Assembly (NCBI RefSeq): GCF_006539185.1
Contig: NZ_BJMN01000065.1
Location: 1 to 37,842, forward strand
Direction: 5' to 3'
Source: Streptomyces gardneri
Lineage (GTDB): Bacteria > Actinomycetota > Actinomycetes > Streptomycetales > Streptomycetaceae
DNA length: 37,842 nucleotides
Notes under the pieces: model-generated
What the model saw: the letters and a program-made list of their open reading frames with translations, nothing else
The model's database searches: none
Told to the model about the DNA's origin: nothing
Program-made: the position numbers and the translations under genes
Part shown: positions 25,903 through 36,177 of the stretch, piece after piece
Position numbering within the stretch: position 1 is the stretch's first letter
Layout: each line of letters starts with the position of its first letter

Positions 25903-26940
25903 TCACCTCGCTGGAACGTACGAGTCCGCCGCAGAGGCCTCCGCCCGGGCGCGGTTCCAGTCCATCCGGGACCACGGCAGCGCCAGCTCGCTCCGGTCGG
26001 TCACGTCGCGCGGGGCGAGGGTCGCGAGGGGTGCGGCCTCGCGGTGGCGGGCGTACACGGTGTCGACGTAGCGGTGGCCGGTGTCGGCGGCGATGAAGAG
26101 GACCGTACGGCCGGGGGTGCGCTCGCGTTCGTGGCGGGCGGCGAGGTAGCCGGCGCCGGTCGAGAGGCCCGCGAAGACCGCGTGCCGGCGCAGCAGGTCG
26201 ACGCTGCCGGCCAGGGCCGCGTCGAAGGAGATCCAGTGCAGGGTGTCGTACAGCTCGTGGGAGACGTTCCCGAAGGGGATGGAGCTGCCGATCCCGGCGA
26301 TGATGATCTCGGGGTCGGAGACGTGTTCGGCGCCGAAGGTGACGCTGCCGTACGGCTGGACGCCGACGAGTCGGACGTCGGCCGAGCCGCTCGGGGCCGC
26401 TCGGAGGTAGCGGGCCAGGGCTCCGGTCGAGGCGCCCGAGCCGACCCCGCCGACGACGGTGAGCCCGGCCGCTCCGGTCGCCTCCCTGATCCGCTCGGCG
26501 ATCGCTCGGTAGCCGAGGTAGTGGATGTCGTCGTGGTACTGCCGCATCCAGTGGTACTCGGGGTGTTCGGCGAGGATCTCGTGGATCCGCTCGACGCGCC
26601 GCTTCTGGTCGAGCTTGAGGTCGCTGCACGGCTCCATCTGCTCCAGCGTCGCCCCGAGCACGGCGAGTTGGGTGCGCAGCGTGTGGTCCACGGTGGTCGA
26701 GCCGACGATGTGACAGCACATGCCGTAGCGATGGCAGGCCAGGGCGAGGGCGTAGGCGTAGATGCCGCTGGAGCTGTCCAGCAGGGTGTCCCCGCGGCGT
26801 ACGGCTCCGGTGTCCAGGAGGTGGCGTACCGCCGCGAGCGCGGAGACCACCTTCATCGTCTCAAAGCGCAGGCAGACGAGCCGGTCGTCGAGACGTATCA
26901 GGTCCGGCCGGCCGACCGACTCCGCGATGTGCTGGTCCAT
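25903..26940 (-). CDS. Divergent SbnA/cysteine-synthase-like PLP enzyme
   Basis: A 345-residue fold-type II PLP protein. Cysteine-synthase-like landmarks are present but altered. The putative Schiff-base Lys30 lies in RFETMKVVSAL (family: SxKDR). The substrate loop reads DSSSGIYAYALA instead of TSGNTGIALA. The phosphate-binding glycine loop is VGGVGSGASTGAL. Relatives perform beta-replacement on O-acetyl- or O-phospho-serine; SbnA makes an aminoacyl intermediate for staphyloferrin B from O-phosphoserine and glutamate. The ATG at 26940 has AAGGAG 7 nt upstream. The start lies 80 bp inside the 3' end of the kinase gene, an unusually long overlap. Because a GHMP kinase precedes it and a metal importer heads the operon, I infer it consumes a phospho-amino acid to build a metallophore. 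Confidence 0.8.
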   Translation of the reverse strand: MDQHIAESVGRPDLIRLDDRLVCLRFETMKVVSALAAVRHLLDTGAVRRGDTLLDSSSGIYAYALALACHRYGMCCHIVGSTTVDHTLRTQLAVLGATLEQMEPCSDLKLDQKRRVERIHEILAEHPEYHWMRQYHDDIHYLGYRAIAERIREATGAAGLTVVGGVGSGASTGALARYLRAAPSGSADVRLVGVQPYGSVTFGAEHVSDPEIIIAGIGSSIPFGNVSHELYDTLHWISFDAALAGSVDLLRRHAVFAGLSTGAGYLAARHERERTPGRTVLFIAADTGHRYVDTVYARHREAAPLATLAPRDVTDRSELALPWSRMDWNRARAEASAADSYVPAR

Positions 26941-27931
26941 GACAGAGCTCCTTGGTGGTGGTGACGGTCGTCGAGGTCGTGAAGGTGCGGGTGGCGGGGA
27001 TGCCGTGGGCGTCCAGGGCGCGCAGGCAGTCACGGACCCGGTGGCGCACGCCCGGCTCGGCCGGGTCGAAGAGCACGCCCGCCACCGCGCCGCTGTGCGC
27101 GATCTGCACGCCCACTGCCCCGACGCGGCGGGCGATGCCGGTCAGTGCGTCGAACTCGGGGTGTCCGAGGATCCGTTGGCCGCGCCGGGCGCTGGCGGTG
27201 GCGACCTCGCCGAGCAGCCCGACGTCGCCGGTCGCCATGGCCCGACGCAGCCGCGCACGCTGCCGCTCGTAGGCCCGTACGTCACCGGCGTCGGGCTCGT
27301 ACGCGGGCAGGGCGAGCGTGTCCACGGGCGCTCCGCCGCCGAGCAGGCAGCCCACCACGACCAGTGGCGGCAGGGAGGGGCCGAGGACTTCCAGGACCCG
27401 GCCCTCCCGCTGGGCGAAGAGCACGGGGCCGCCGCCGTCCAGCATCAGCGGGTCGCAGGCCAGCTCCGCGCGGACCGCCAGCCGGGCGACGGTCCCGGGC
27501 GTCAGGCGCGAGCCGTACGAGTCCGCGACCGCGCGGACGGCGGCGATCACGTCGCTGGTGGAGCTGCCCATGCCGAGACCCACCGGTATGTCGCCGGTCA
27601 GGCGCAACTCCCCTCCGCAGGGCGGTTGTCCGGCCCGTTCCGCACACGCGGCGACAGCGAGGACGGCGGCGCGGGCGGCCTTGCTCCGGCCGGCCGGTAC
27701 GACGGTGAGCGCCTCGGGCGGTGTGCCGGGGGCGCGGACGAACTCGGCCCTGCTGCCCGGGCCGGCCATGGGGAGGGTGACCAGTCCGGCGCACCGGCGT
27801 CCGCCGTCGTCGAGGAAGACGCCTTGGAGGATCTCGCCGTGGTGACAGAGCGCGGACCCGGTGCCGGTGACGGTGGTTGTGGCGGTGGTTGTGGCGGTGG
27901 TTGTGGCGGTGGCGCGGGCGGCGGGGATCAC
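26861..27931 (-). CDS. PduX-like GHMP kinase (L-threonine/L-serine kinase candidate)
   Basis: A 356-residue kinase. The N-terminal HHGEILQG (residues 30-37) corresponds to the GELVQG signature of PduX L-threonine kinases, and PVGLGMGSSTSDV is the ATP-binding GHMP loop. A C-terminal GVQIAHSGAVAGVLFD matches the third GHMP motif. PduX phosphorylates threonine for the aminopropanol arm of cobalamin; here the product may instead feed the PLP enzyme. The GTG at 27931 overlaps the stop codon of the DUF364 gene (GTGA), indicating coupling. Both termini are low complexity: residues 8-22 are an Ala/Thr repeat encoded by three 12-bp copies, and the tail has TTSTTVTTTKE. The last 80 bp also encode the start of the PLP protein. 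Substrate is inferred. Confidence 0.8.
   Translation of the reverse strand: MIPAARATATTTATTTATTTVTGTGSALCHHGEILQGVFLDDGGRRCAGLVTLPMAGPGSRAEFVRAPGTPPEALTVVPAGRSKAARAAVLAVAACAERAGQPPCGGELRLTGDIPVGLGMGSSTSDVIAAVRAVADSYGSRLTPGTVARLAVRAELACDPLMLDGGGPVLFAQREGRVLEVLGPSLPPLVVVGCLLGGGAPVDTLALPAYEPDAGDVRAYERQRARLRRAMATGDVGLLGEVATASARRGQRILGHPEFDALTGIARRVGAVGVQIAHSGAVAGVLFDPAEPGVRHRVRDCLRALDAHGIPATRTFTTSTTVTTTKELCHGPAHRGVGRPAGPDTSRRPARLPAL
27872..27907. repeat. Three copies of a 12-bp repeat in the kinase start region
   Basis: ggtggttgtggc (plus-strand reading) is repeated three times without change. On the coding (minus) strand it gives an Ala-Thr-Thr-Thr repeat just after the kinase start. Because the unit is a multiple of three, copy-number change would keep the frame. 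Confidence 0.9.
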
Positions 27932-28776
27932 GCGCCGTCCACCGTCCGGTAGCGGTACAGGACCGTCTCCTCGGCGCTGAACTGGGAGAAGGGGAAGGGC
28001 TCCGCGGAGAGCGCGGTGACGCCGGAGCCGAGGAAGGCCCGGGCGACGGCGCTTCCGGTCTGCGCGTAGACGACCAGCGGGATGCCGCGGGAGCGGCAGC
28101 GGTCGAGGATCGTGTCGAACGAGCCGTTGCTCAGGGTCATTCCGGTGGCGACGACCGCCTCGGCCCGGTCGAGCACTTCGTGCATGTCGGCGGTGACGGA
28201 GTCGCCCCACTGGGTGGTCCTGAGGTTGAGGTCGCAGGGCAGCGGGCGGCCGCCGCGCTCGCGGATCGCCGCGACGAGCGGGTTGACGACGCCGATGAGG
28301 CCCACCTCGGCGCCCTCCTCGATGTCCAGCAGGCCGGCGATGGCCGCGTCACGGGCCTTCGCGCGGACCTCCGGGGTTCCGGTGGGGAGGGTGACCGGCT
28401 CGGCCTCGCCCGCCGCGCCGGCCGTCCGGTGCGGGCGGACCTCGGAGAGGTAGGCGTCGAGGGCGGCGATGCGCAGCGGGCGCGGAGCCTCGCGCAGGAG
28501 CACGTCGAGCCGGGTGCCGGAGGAGTCGCGGCAGATCGAGGGGTCGATCTCGCCCGCCTCGAAGGCGCAGCCGCCGAACGAGCCGCCGAGGCGGACGAGG
28601 ACGTACTGGTTGAGGTAGGTGGTGTCGCCGCCGGCCAGGCGGGTGCCGTGGTGGATCCAGAACACGCTGGTCGCGACGAGCTCGGAGGGAAGCGGCCCGT
28701 GCTCACCGGCGAGGACGGCCTCGACGAGGCCGTCGACGGAGGTCGCGGTGGTACGGGTGGGGATCGTCTCGGTCAT
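27928..28776 (-). CDS. DUF364/DUF4213 Rossmann-like protein, putative heavy-metal chelation
   Basis: A 282-residue protein with an N-terminal DUF4213-like part (SVFWIHHGTRLAGGDTTYLNQYVLVRLGG, residues about 40-70) and a C-terminal Rossmann-like DUF364 domain (GLIGVVNPLV and VVATGMTLSNGSFDTILDRC). Family members often sit beside metal or molybdenum transport genes and are annotated as putative heavy-metal chelation proteins; their biochemical role is not settled. The ATG at 28776 is preferred because GAAGGA lies close upstream, although an in-frame GTG at 28791 overlaps the ATPase stop codon. Its end overlaps the kinase start. Position between importer and biosynthetic genes suggests a role in metal or metallophore handling inside the cell. 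Confidence 0.8.
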   Translation of the reverse strand: MTETIPTRTTATSVDGLVEAVLAGEHGPLPSELVATSVFWIHHGTRLAGGDTTYLNQYVLVRLGGSFGGCAFEAGEIDPSICRDSSGTRLDVLLREAPRPLRIAALDAYLSEVRPHRTAGAAGEAEPVTLPTGTPEVRAKARDAAIAGLLDIEEGAEVGLIGVVNPLVAAIRERGGRPLPCDLNLRTTQWGDSVTADMHEVLDRAEAVVATGMTLSNGSFDTILDRCRSRGIPLVVYAQTGSAVARAFLGSGVTALSAEPFPFSQFSAEETVLYRYRTVDGA

Positions 28777-28787
28777 GGCTTTCCTTC

Positions 28788-29611
<824 letters not shown>

Positions 29612-29615
<4 letters not shown>

Positions 29616-30823
29616 AGCTCCCCCCTCCTGCGCAGGACGAGAAGGAAGAGCGGTACGCCGAGGAGGGCCGTGATGACGCCCACCGGAACCTCCCGGGGCG
29701 CGAAGGCGACCCGTGCCAGCGCGTCCGTCCAGACCAGGAACACCGCTCCGGCGAGCGCCGCGCAGGGCAGCAGCACCCGGTGCAGCGGCCCGACGAGGAA
29801 CCGCACCCCGTGCGGGACGATCAGCCCGACGAAGCCGATGGCTCCGACGGTGGCCACCGCCACCGCGGTCAGTACGGCCGTGACCACCAGGAGCAGCGCC
29901 CGGGTGTGCCGTACGCCGATCCCCAGGGAGGCGGCGGTGTCGGTCCCGAAGGAGAGCCCGTCGAGGGCGGTGGAGCAGAGCCAGGCCACCGCGAGTCCCA
30001 GCGGAGTGACGATCGCGCAGACCACGACGGTGTTCCAGCGGGCCGGGGCCATCGAGCCCAGCAGCCAGTGGGTGACGGCCCGCGTGGTGTCCGCGTCCGC
30101 CGAGGCCATCAGGACGAGGGACGTCAGGGCGGTGAACAGCTGGCCGACGACCACGCCGGTGAGGACGATGCGGACGGAGTCCAGCCCGCTGCGGCGCAGC
30201 AGCAGGAGGAGCAGCGCGAAGGACAGCAGGGCGCCGACGAGCGCGCCGCCGGTGACGCCGAGCGCGCTCGCGCCCACTCCGAGGACGACGACGGTGACGG
30301 CCCCGGTCGAGGCGCCCGAGGAGACGCCGAGCAGGTAGGGGTCGGCGAGCGCGTTGCGGGTGACCGCCTGGAGCACCGTGCCGCACACGGCGAGTGAGGC
30401 GCCGACGAGGGCGGCCATCAGCACGCGCGGCAGCCGTAGGTCCCAGACGAGGGAGTCCATCAGCGGGGGCAACGGGTCGACGTCCAGGCCGAGACGGGCG
30501 CCGAGGACACGGCCGAGACCGGTCCAGCCCACATCGGCGGTGCCGATGCGGACGGCGACCGCCACCGAGCCCGCGAGGACGGCCACGGCGAGGAGGAAGA
30601 GGACCAGCCGGGCCGCCCCGGACCGACGGGTGTCCCCGACGGAACCGACCGAACCGACCGAACCCACGGAACCGACCGAACCCACGGAACCGACGGAGAC
30701 GGAACCGGCAGAGCCGGCGACCCCGATGGACCCGGCGGACCTGTCGGACCCGGCGGACCTGTCGGGCCCCACCGCCAGGAGGTCCACCGCCTCCCCGGCC
30801 CCGCCGACCGGATCAGCGGGCAT
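29612..30823 (-). CDS. FecCD-family metal-chelate ABC permease
   Basis: A 403-residue membrane protein. About 70 residues of low complexity precede the first membrane helix, including a Gly-Ser-Val repeat of at least six units. The remainder has the usual nine or ten hydrophobic segments of FecCD/BtuC proteins, with LRLPRVLMAALVGASLAVCGTVLQ-type helix 2 sequence, RNALADPYLLGVSSGAS and GAIGFVGLIVPHGVRFLVG as conserved blocks. A single permease gene suggests a homodimer as in BtuCD. The ATG at 30823 overlaps the stop codon of the lipoprotein gene by 11 bp. It imports a metal chelate handed over by that lipoprotein. Confidence 0.94.
30640..30705. repeat. 9-bp-period repeat encoding a Gly-Ser-Val tract
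   Basis: Units related to gaaccgacc / gaacccacg alternate over about 66 bp and encode repeated Gly-Ser-Val in the N-terminal cytoplasmic extension of the permease. Period nine keeps the frame. Likely slippage-prone low-complexity DNA. Confidence 0.8.
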
Positions 30824-31847
30824 ACCCGAGGTCCTTCATCCCGTCCGCGAGCAGCCCCAGGGTGTGCACCGAGCGCACCGACGGGTCCAGCTCGATGCCC
30901 GGCACTTCGAGGATCTTGTCGTCGCGGACCGCGGCAAGGCGGGAGACCACCGGGTGCCCCTTCATCGAGGCGCGCTTCTCGGCGGCGCTGTCGCCCGGCC
31001 GGCCGCGCTCGGACAGGTCGCCGATCACGATGAAGTCCGGCTCGCGCTTGGCGACTTCCTCCCAGGAGACCTCCGGCCAGTCCTCGTCGACGTCGTCGAA
31101 GGCGTTCTTCGCGCCGACGATCCGGCTCATCTCGCTGGGGAGGCCGGTCCCGCCCGCCACGTACGGCATGCCGTTGAAGACGGAGTAGAGGTAGACGACG
31201 GTCGGCGCGTCCGCGCCCTGCGGGACCTTGGAGGCGCCTGCGCCTGCCTTGGCGACGGCGGCCCGCTGGAGGTCGGCGAGCGCATCGGCGCGCTTCTCGG
31301 CCCCGAAGACCTTGCCGAGGTTCTCGTAGTCGGAGAAGAGCAGTTCGAAGGGGGTCTTGCCGGCCTGGTTCCGCTCCGGGCAGTCCACGGCGCTGACGAA
31401 GGTCGGGACCTTGAGGGCGTCCAGCTCCTCACGGGTGCCGGCCCGGTCCTTGGTGAACAGGTCCGAGGAGCCCGCGAGGACGAAGTCGGGCGTGGCCGCA
31501 CGGAGTTGCTCGGCCGTGGCGATCTTCGGGGCGATGACGGGGACCTTGGCGTACGCGGCCTCGTACCGCGCCGGGATCTTCGTCTTGAGGTTGGCCGTTC
31601 CCGCCATCCGGTCCTGCAGCCCGAGTTCGAGCAGGGTCTCGGTCGAGGCCTGGTCCAGGGCGACGGCCCGCTTCGGCGGCTCGGAGGAGGACACCTGGCG
31701 GCCGCAGCTGGTGACGGAACTCGCCGCGGCGGACGCGCCGTCGGCGGGCTTGGCGTCCGGCGCGGAGCCGTCGCCGCTCGCCGCGGAGCAGCCCGCGGTG
31801 GCGATGAGGACGGCCAGGGCGATGCCGAGGCGGGTGGGGTGGCGCAT
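30813..31847 (-). CDS. Metal-chelate ABC transporter substrate-binding lipoprotein
   Basis: A 344-residue exported lipoprotein of the class III (BtuF/FhuD-like) binding-protein family. The signal peptide ends in the lipobox TAGC with Cys20. The mature protein has the two-lobe pattern with RAVALDQASTETLLELGL near 60, ATPDFVLAGSS near 120, and EEVAKREPDFIVIGD near 265. It heads the operon, followed by permease, ATPase, DUF364, kinase and PLP enzyme. The intergenic region to the divergent exporter holds a Fur/Zur-like operator, which would repress it under metal sufficiency. The ligand is probably a metal chelate; the exact one is unknown. Confidence 0.93.
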   Translation of the reverse strand: MRHPTRLGIALAVLIATAGCSAASGDGSAPDAKPADGASAAASSVTSCGRQVSSSEPPKRAVALDQASTETLLELGLQDRMAGTANLKTKIPARYEAAYAKVPVIAPKIATAEQLRAATPDFVLAGSSDLFTKDRAGTREELDALKVPTFVSAVDCPERNQAGKTPFELLFSDYENLGKVFGAEKRADALADLQRAAVAKAGAGASKVPQGADAPTVVYLYSVFNGMPYVAGGTGLPSEMSRIVGAKNAFDDVDEDWPEVSWEEVAKREPDFIVIGDLSERGRPGDSAAEKRASMKGHPVVSRLAAVRDDKILEVPGIELDPSVRSVHTLGLLADGMKDLGYAR

Positions 31848-31932
31848 GGGAGGTCTCCGGTCTGCGGGGGCCTGGATAAGGCGTGGGTGTTGTCGTGCAC
31901 CGGGCAGGAGTGCCGCGTTCGAAGGGTACTGT

Positions 31933-31951
31933 AATGGTATTCATTTTCATT
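31933..31951. promoter_or_regulatory. Fur/Zur-type operator between metal importer and exporter genes
   Basis: The 19-bp sequence aatggtattcattttcatt is an imperfect palindrome in an otherwise GC-rich gap. The core TGGTATTCATTTTCA matches the recalled actinobacterial Zur pattern TGAnAATnATTnTCA at 10 of 12 fixed positions. It also aligns with the classic Fur box at 14 of 19 positions. On the minus strand a TACAGT hexamer that could be a -10 lies directly beside it. Binding here would repress both the importer operon and the exporter. Zur seems slightly likelier than Fur, and the actinobacterial DmdR/IdeR iron box does not fit. Confidence 0.65.
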
Positions 31952-32031
31952 AACGACCCCGGGGGTCCCGTTCACCGAACCCCCGGCCCCTCCGCGCCCA
32001 CTCACCCCTGCCTCCAAGGAGCACCCACACC

Positions 32032-33360
<1,329 letters not shown>

Positions 33361-33389
33361 CGGACTGACGGACCGCCCCCAGACGAACG

Positions 33390-33421
33390 GAGACCGTGTC
33401 GGACCCCTCCGATACGGTCTC
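33390..33421 (+). terminator. Hairpin between the exporter and the next gene
   Basis: Thirteen-bp arms (33390-33402 and 33409-33421) pair with one G-T wobble around the 6-nt loop acccct. It starts 30 bp after the exporter stop codon and ends 28 bp before the ATG at 33450. It is probably the exporter terminator, but its closeness to the next start also permits an operator role. Confidence 0.55.
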
Positions 33422-33449
33422 TGATCTACGACGACACACGGGGGCACCC

Positions 33450-34130
33450 ATGACCATTCACCGTCCGGGACTGCCGGAGGACCTCCCCACGGGCGAGGCG
33501 CTGTGGGCCCGGTGGGCACTGCGCGCCGCGGTCGGCGCGACCATCGAGGACGAGCAGCGCCGGAGCGGCTACCGCACCGGCGTCTGGATCGACGCCGAGG
33601 GCCTCCACTACGACGACTCGGGCTGCACCTGGTGGACCATGTCCCGGATGGGCGAAGGCCGGTTCGTGCTCTACGGCGAGGACGAGTCGAGCGAGGTCAA
33701 GTGGCACGAGCCGCCGATCGACATGCTCGCGGGCGGCCCGGAGTGGCTCCCGTACGACGAGCTGCGCGACCGGCTGGAGGGCAACGAGCTGGGTTGCGTC
33801 TACTGGTACGAGCACGGGACCTGGGCCCGTGCGACGTATCCCGACGACCTCGGCGACGACGGCCTGGACTGCGGCATGATCGGCTTCGTCGACCGGGACC
33901 GGGCGGTGGGCGACCTGTCCGACCGCATCGACGCCACCACCGACGGGCCGGGCGCGGACACGCTTCTGGCCGCAGCCGAGGCGCACCGGCTTGAGCCGGG
34001 GCTGCTGCTGGAGCGGCTGCGCCCCACCGACCCGGACGGCGACCCGCTGGACCTCCCGGCCGTCGCCAGGGCCCTGGTCCTCGCGGGCCTCACCGCCCCG
34101 GCCACCGCTCCCGACCCCACCCCCAGCTGA
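33450..34130 (+). CDS. Conserved-looking protein of unknown function
   Basis: I do not recognise this 226-residue acidic protein. It has no signal peptide or membrane segment. Notable stretches are GVWIDAEGLHYDDSGCTWWTMSRMGEGRFVLYG-type aromatic-rich sequence near 45-75, a WYEHGTWARATYPDDLGDDGLDC stretch around 125-145, and a Pro-rich tail. The organisation suggests an alpha/beta domain followed by a helical C terminus. The ATG at 33450 follows GGGGGCACCC with only a weak ribosome binding site. It is monocistronic between hairpins. No function can be assigned. Confidence 0.75.
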   Translation: MTIHRPGLPEDLPTGEALWARWALRAAVGATIEDEQRRSGYRTGVWIDAEGLHYDDSGCTWWTMSRMGEGRFVLYGEDESSEVKWHEPPIDMLAGGPEWLPYDELRDRLEGNELGCVYWYEHGTWARATYPDDLGDDGLDCGMIGFVDRDRAVGDLSDRIDATTDGPGADTLLAAAEAHRLEPGLLLERLRPTDPDGDPLDLPAVARALVLAGLTAPATAPDPTPS

Positions 34131-34210
34131 GCGAATCCGCAGGTCGGAGCCGCCGAGACGGTATTCCCCAGGACCCATCGGAGTTCCCATGCCGGACATC
34201 GGATTCTCCA

Positions 34211-34238
34211 TTGGAAACCTCTCGGCGGCGGGCATAGC
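34211..34238 (+). promoter_or_regulatory. Promoter candidate for the DJ-1/PfpI gene
   Basis: TTGGAA at 34211-34216 and TAGCGT 18 bp further on form a plausible -35/-10 pair about 45-70 bp before the ATG. An inverted repeat with 9-bp arms (ccgccgaga at 34150-34158 and tctcggcgg at 34220-34228) surrounds and overlaps it. Confidence 0.4.
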
Positions 34239-34280
34239 GTCGAAGACATCGCCGCACCGACGACCCTGGGAGCCCCTCGC

Positions 34281-34976
34281 ATGTCCAAGATCCTTTTCGT
34301 GATGACCGGCGCCGACCACTGGACGCTCGCCGACGGCACCAAGCACCCCACCGGCTTCTGGGCGGAGGAGGCCGTGGCGCCGTACGAGGTGTTCAAGGCC
34401 GCCGGTCACGAGATCGTGGTGGCCACGCCCGGCGGCGTCGTTCCCACGGTCGACCGGGGCAGCCTCGCTCCCGAGGTCAACGGCGGCCAGGAGGGCGCCG
34501 ACAAGGTCGCCGCCACCCTCGCCTCCATCGACGAGATCAAGAACCCGATCACGCTGGAGGACGTACGCCTCGACGACTACGCGGCCGTCTTCTACCCCGG
34601 CGGTCACGGCCCCATGGAGGACCTCGCCGTCGACCCGGTATCGGGCCGGATCCTGGTCGACGCCCTCGCGTCGGGCAAGCCCCTCGCGGTCGTCTGCCAC
34701 GCCCCCGCCGCCATGCTCGCCGCCACGAAGGCCGACGGCACCAACGCCTTCGCCGGCTACAAGGTCGCGGCCTTCACCAACGCCGAGGAGACCCAGGCCG
34801 GCTTCGCCGACAAGGCCAAGTGGCTCCTGGAGACCCGGCTCGTCGAGGCCGGCGTGGACGTCCAGGTGGGCGAGCCGTGGGTGCCGAACATCGTCGTCGA
34901 CCGCAACCTCGTCACCGGCCAGAACCCGTCCTCCTCCGCCCCGCTCGCAGCCGAGGTCCTCCAGAAGATGGCCTGA
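34281..34976 (+). CDS. DJ-1/PfpI family protein (Hsp31-like glutamine-amidotransferase fold)
   Basis: A 231-residue cytoplasmic protein with the DJ-1/PfpI fold. The nucleophile Cys139 lies in the elbow VVCHAPAAML, and the assisting Glu is in FWAEEAVAPYEVF near 29-30. FYPGGHGPMEDL near 104-115 is the other family signature. Members of this subgroup act as glyoxalase III or methylglyoxal-protective chaperones. Which role applies here cannot be decided. The ATG at 34281 has GGGAG upstream. It is followed by a LysR gene on the same strand, which may regulate it. Confidence 0.9.
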   Translation: MSKILFVMTGADHWTLADGTKHPTGFWAEEAVAPYEVFKAAGHEIVVATPGGVVPTVDRGSLAPEVNGGQEGADKVAATLASIDEIKNPITLEDVRLDDYAAVFYPGGHGPMEDLAVDPVSGRILVDALASGKPLAVVCHAPAAMLAATKADGTNAFAGYKVAAFTNAEETQAGFADKAKWLLETRLVEAGVDVQVGEPWVPNIVVDRNLVTGQNPSSSAPLAAEVLQKMA

Positions 34977-35028
34977 CCGCGGCCACCGGCCGGCCCACTC
35001 CGGCCACCCCTCCGGGCCATCCCCCTGA

Positions 35029-35053
35029 CTATGCTTCTCCCCGTGAAGCATAG
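35029..35053. promoter_or_regulatory. Inverted repeat at the LysR gene start, probable operator
   Basis: Perfect 9-bp arms ctatgcttc and gaagcatag are separated by 7 bp, the T-N11-A-like layout of LysR-type operators. The left arm contains TATGCT, a -10-like hexamer located about 8 nt before the in-frame GTG at 35043. Binding of the regulator here would block its own promoter. Confidence 0.6.
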
Positions 35054-36002
35054 GAATCCCGATGGCTCGGAGGAGGCGGTACCCACTCCGCCTCCCGCGC
35101 GCTCGTCGCCGTTGGACCTGAACCTCGTGCGCACGTTCCTCGCGGTCTACCGCTCCGGCTCCTTCACCGCCGCCGGGCAGCTGCTCGGCATCTCGCAGCC
35201 CACGGTGACCACACAGGTCCGCACCCTGGAGCGGCAGGCCGGCCGGGAGCTGTTCGCCCGTCTGCCGCGAGGCGTCGCTCCGACGGAGTACGCGCACGAC
35301 CTGGCGGCACGGGTCATGGACCCGCTCGACGCCCTGCTTGCGGCCACCGGTCACGGCCCCGCGGCGGAGGGCGCGACCGCCCCCGTGCACCTCGCGGGCC
35401 CCGCCGAGTTGCTGTGCACGCGGGTCCTCCCCGCCCTCGCGCCGCTCGTGGCGGACGGCGTCCAGCTCCGGGTGGCGACCGGACTCACCGAACCCCTCCT
35501 CGACGAACTCCGCGCCGGCCGCCACGACCTGGCCATCGCCACCAGTCGCCCGCGCGGCCGGACGCTGACGTCCGTACCGCTGCTCGACGAGGAGTTCGTC
35601 CTGGTCGCCGCGCCCGCGTGGGCCGAGCGCCTCGACGGCCGGGTGACCACCGAAGGCCCCGGCGTCCTGCACACCGTCCCCCTCGTGACGTACGCGGAGG
35701 ACCTCCCCATCGCCCGCCGCTACTGGCGGCACGTCTTCGACCGGCGTCTGAACCGCCGCGCGGCCGTCACCGTGCCCGACCTGCGCGGAGTCCTGGCGGC
35801 GGTCGCCGCGGGCGCCGGCTTCACGGTCCTGCCCCGCTACCTCTGCCAGGACGAACTGGCCGCCGGCACTCTGGTCGCCCTGCACGAGACCGACGACCCG
35901 CCCATCAACACCGCCTACCTCGTACAGCGGCCGGGCGTCCCCGACAACCCGCACACCACCAGGGTCCGCGACCATCTCCTGCGCCTCGGCCCCACCTGGT
36001 GA
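35043..36002 (+). CDS. LysR-family transcriptional regulator
   Basis: A regulator of about 319 residues (323 if the ATG at 35031 is used). The N-terminal winged helix has LNLVRTFLAVYRSGSFTAAG and LLGISQPTVTTQVRTLE. The C-terminal part is a type 2 periplasmic-binding-like effector domain with VHLAGPAELLCTRVLP, DLAIATSRPRG and a final GFTVLPRYLCQDELAAGTLV. Start choice is open: ATG 35031 lies inside the inverted-repeat operator, GTG 35043 fits a leaderless transcript from TATGCT, and TTG 35110 just before the conserved HTH gives the more usual N-terminal length. LysR proteins often control a neighbouring gene; here the DJ-1/PfpI gene upstream on the same strand is a candidate target. Confidence 0.92.
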   Translation: MKHRNPDGSEEAVPTPPPARSSPLDLNLVRTFLAVYRSGSFTAAGQLLGISQPTVTTQVRTLERQAGRELFARLPRGVAPTEYAHDLAARVMDPLDALLAATGHGPAAEGATAPVHLAGPAELLCTRVLPALAPLVADGVQLRVATGLTEPLLDELRAGRHDLAIATSRPRGRTLTSVPLLDEEFVLVAAPAWAERLDGRVTTEGPGVLHTVPLVTYAEDLPIARRYWRHVFDRRLNRRAAVTVPDLRGVLAAVAAGAGFTVLPRYLCQDELAAGTLVALHETDDPPINTAYLVQRPGVPDNPHTTRVRDHLLRLGPTW

Positions 36003-36044
36003 ACCCCGCGCCGCCGAGCGATCAGCGGGACCGCGCCCGAAAAC

Positions 36045-36088
36045 GATCGAGGGGCCGTTTCAGATCGCTCTGAAACGGCCCCTCGATC
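36045..36088. terminator. Perfect 19-bp hairpin between LysR and tRNA-Pro
   Basis: The arms 36045-36063 and 36070-36088 are exact reverse complements around the 6-nt loop atcgct. Read on the minus strand it lies 16 bp after the tRNA 3' end, and A-rich sequence on the plus strand (gaaaac) gives a T-run after the hairpin. It also ends the LysR transcript. Confidence 0.85.
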
Positions 36089-36103
36089 AACGACTCTTTC
36101 GAG

Positions 36104-36177
<74 letters not shown>

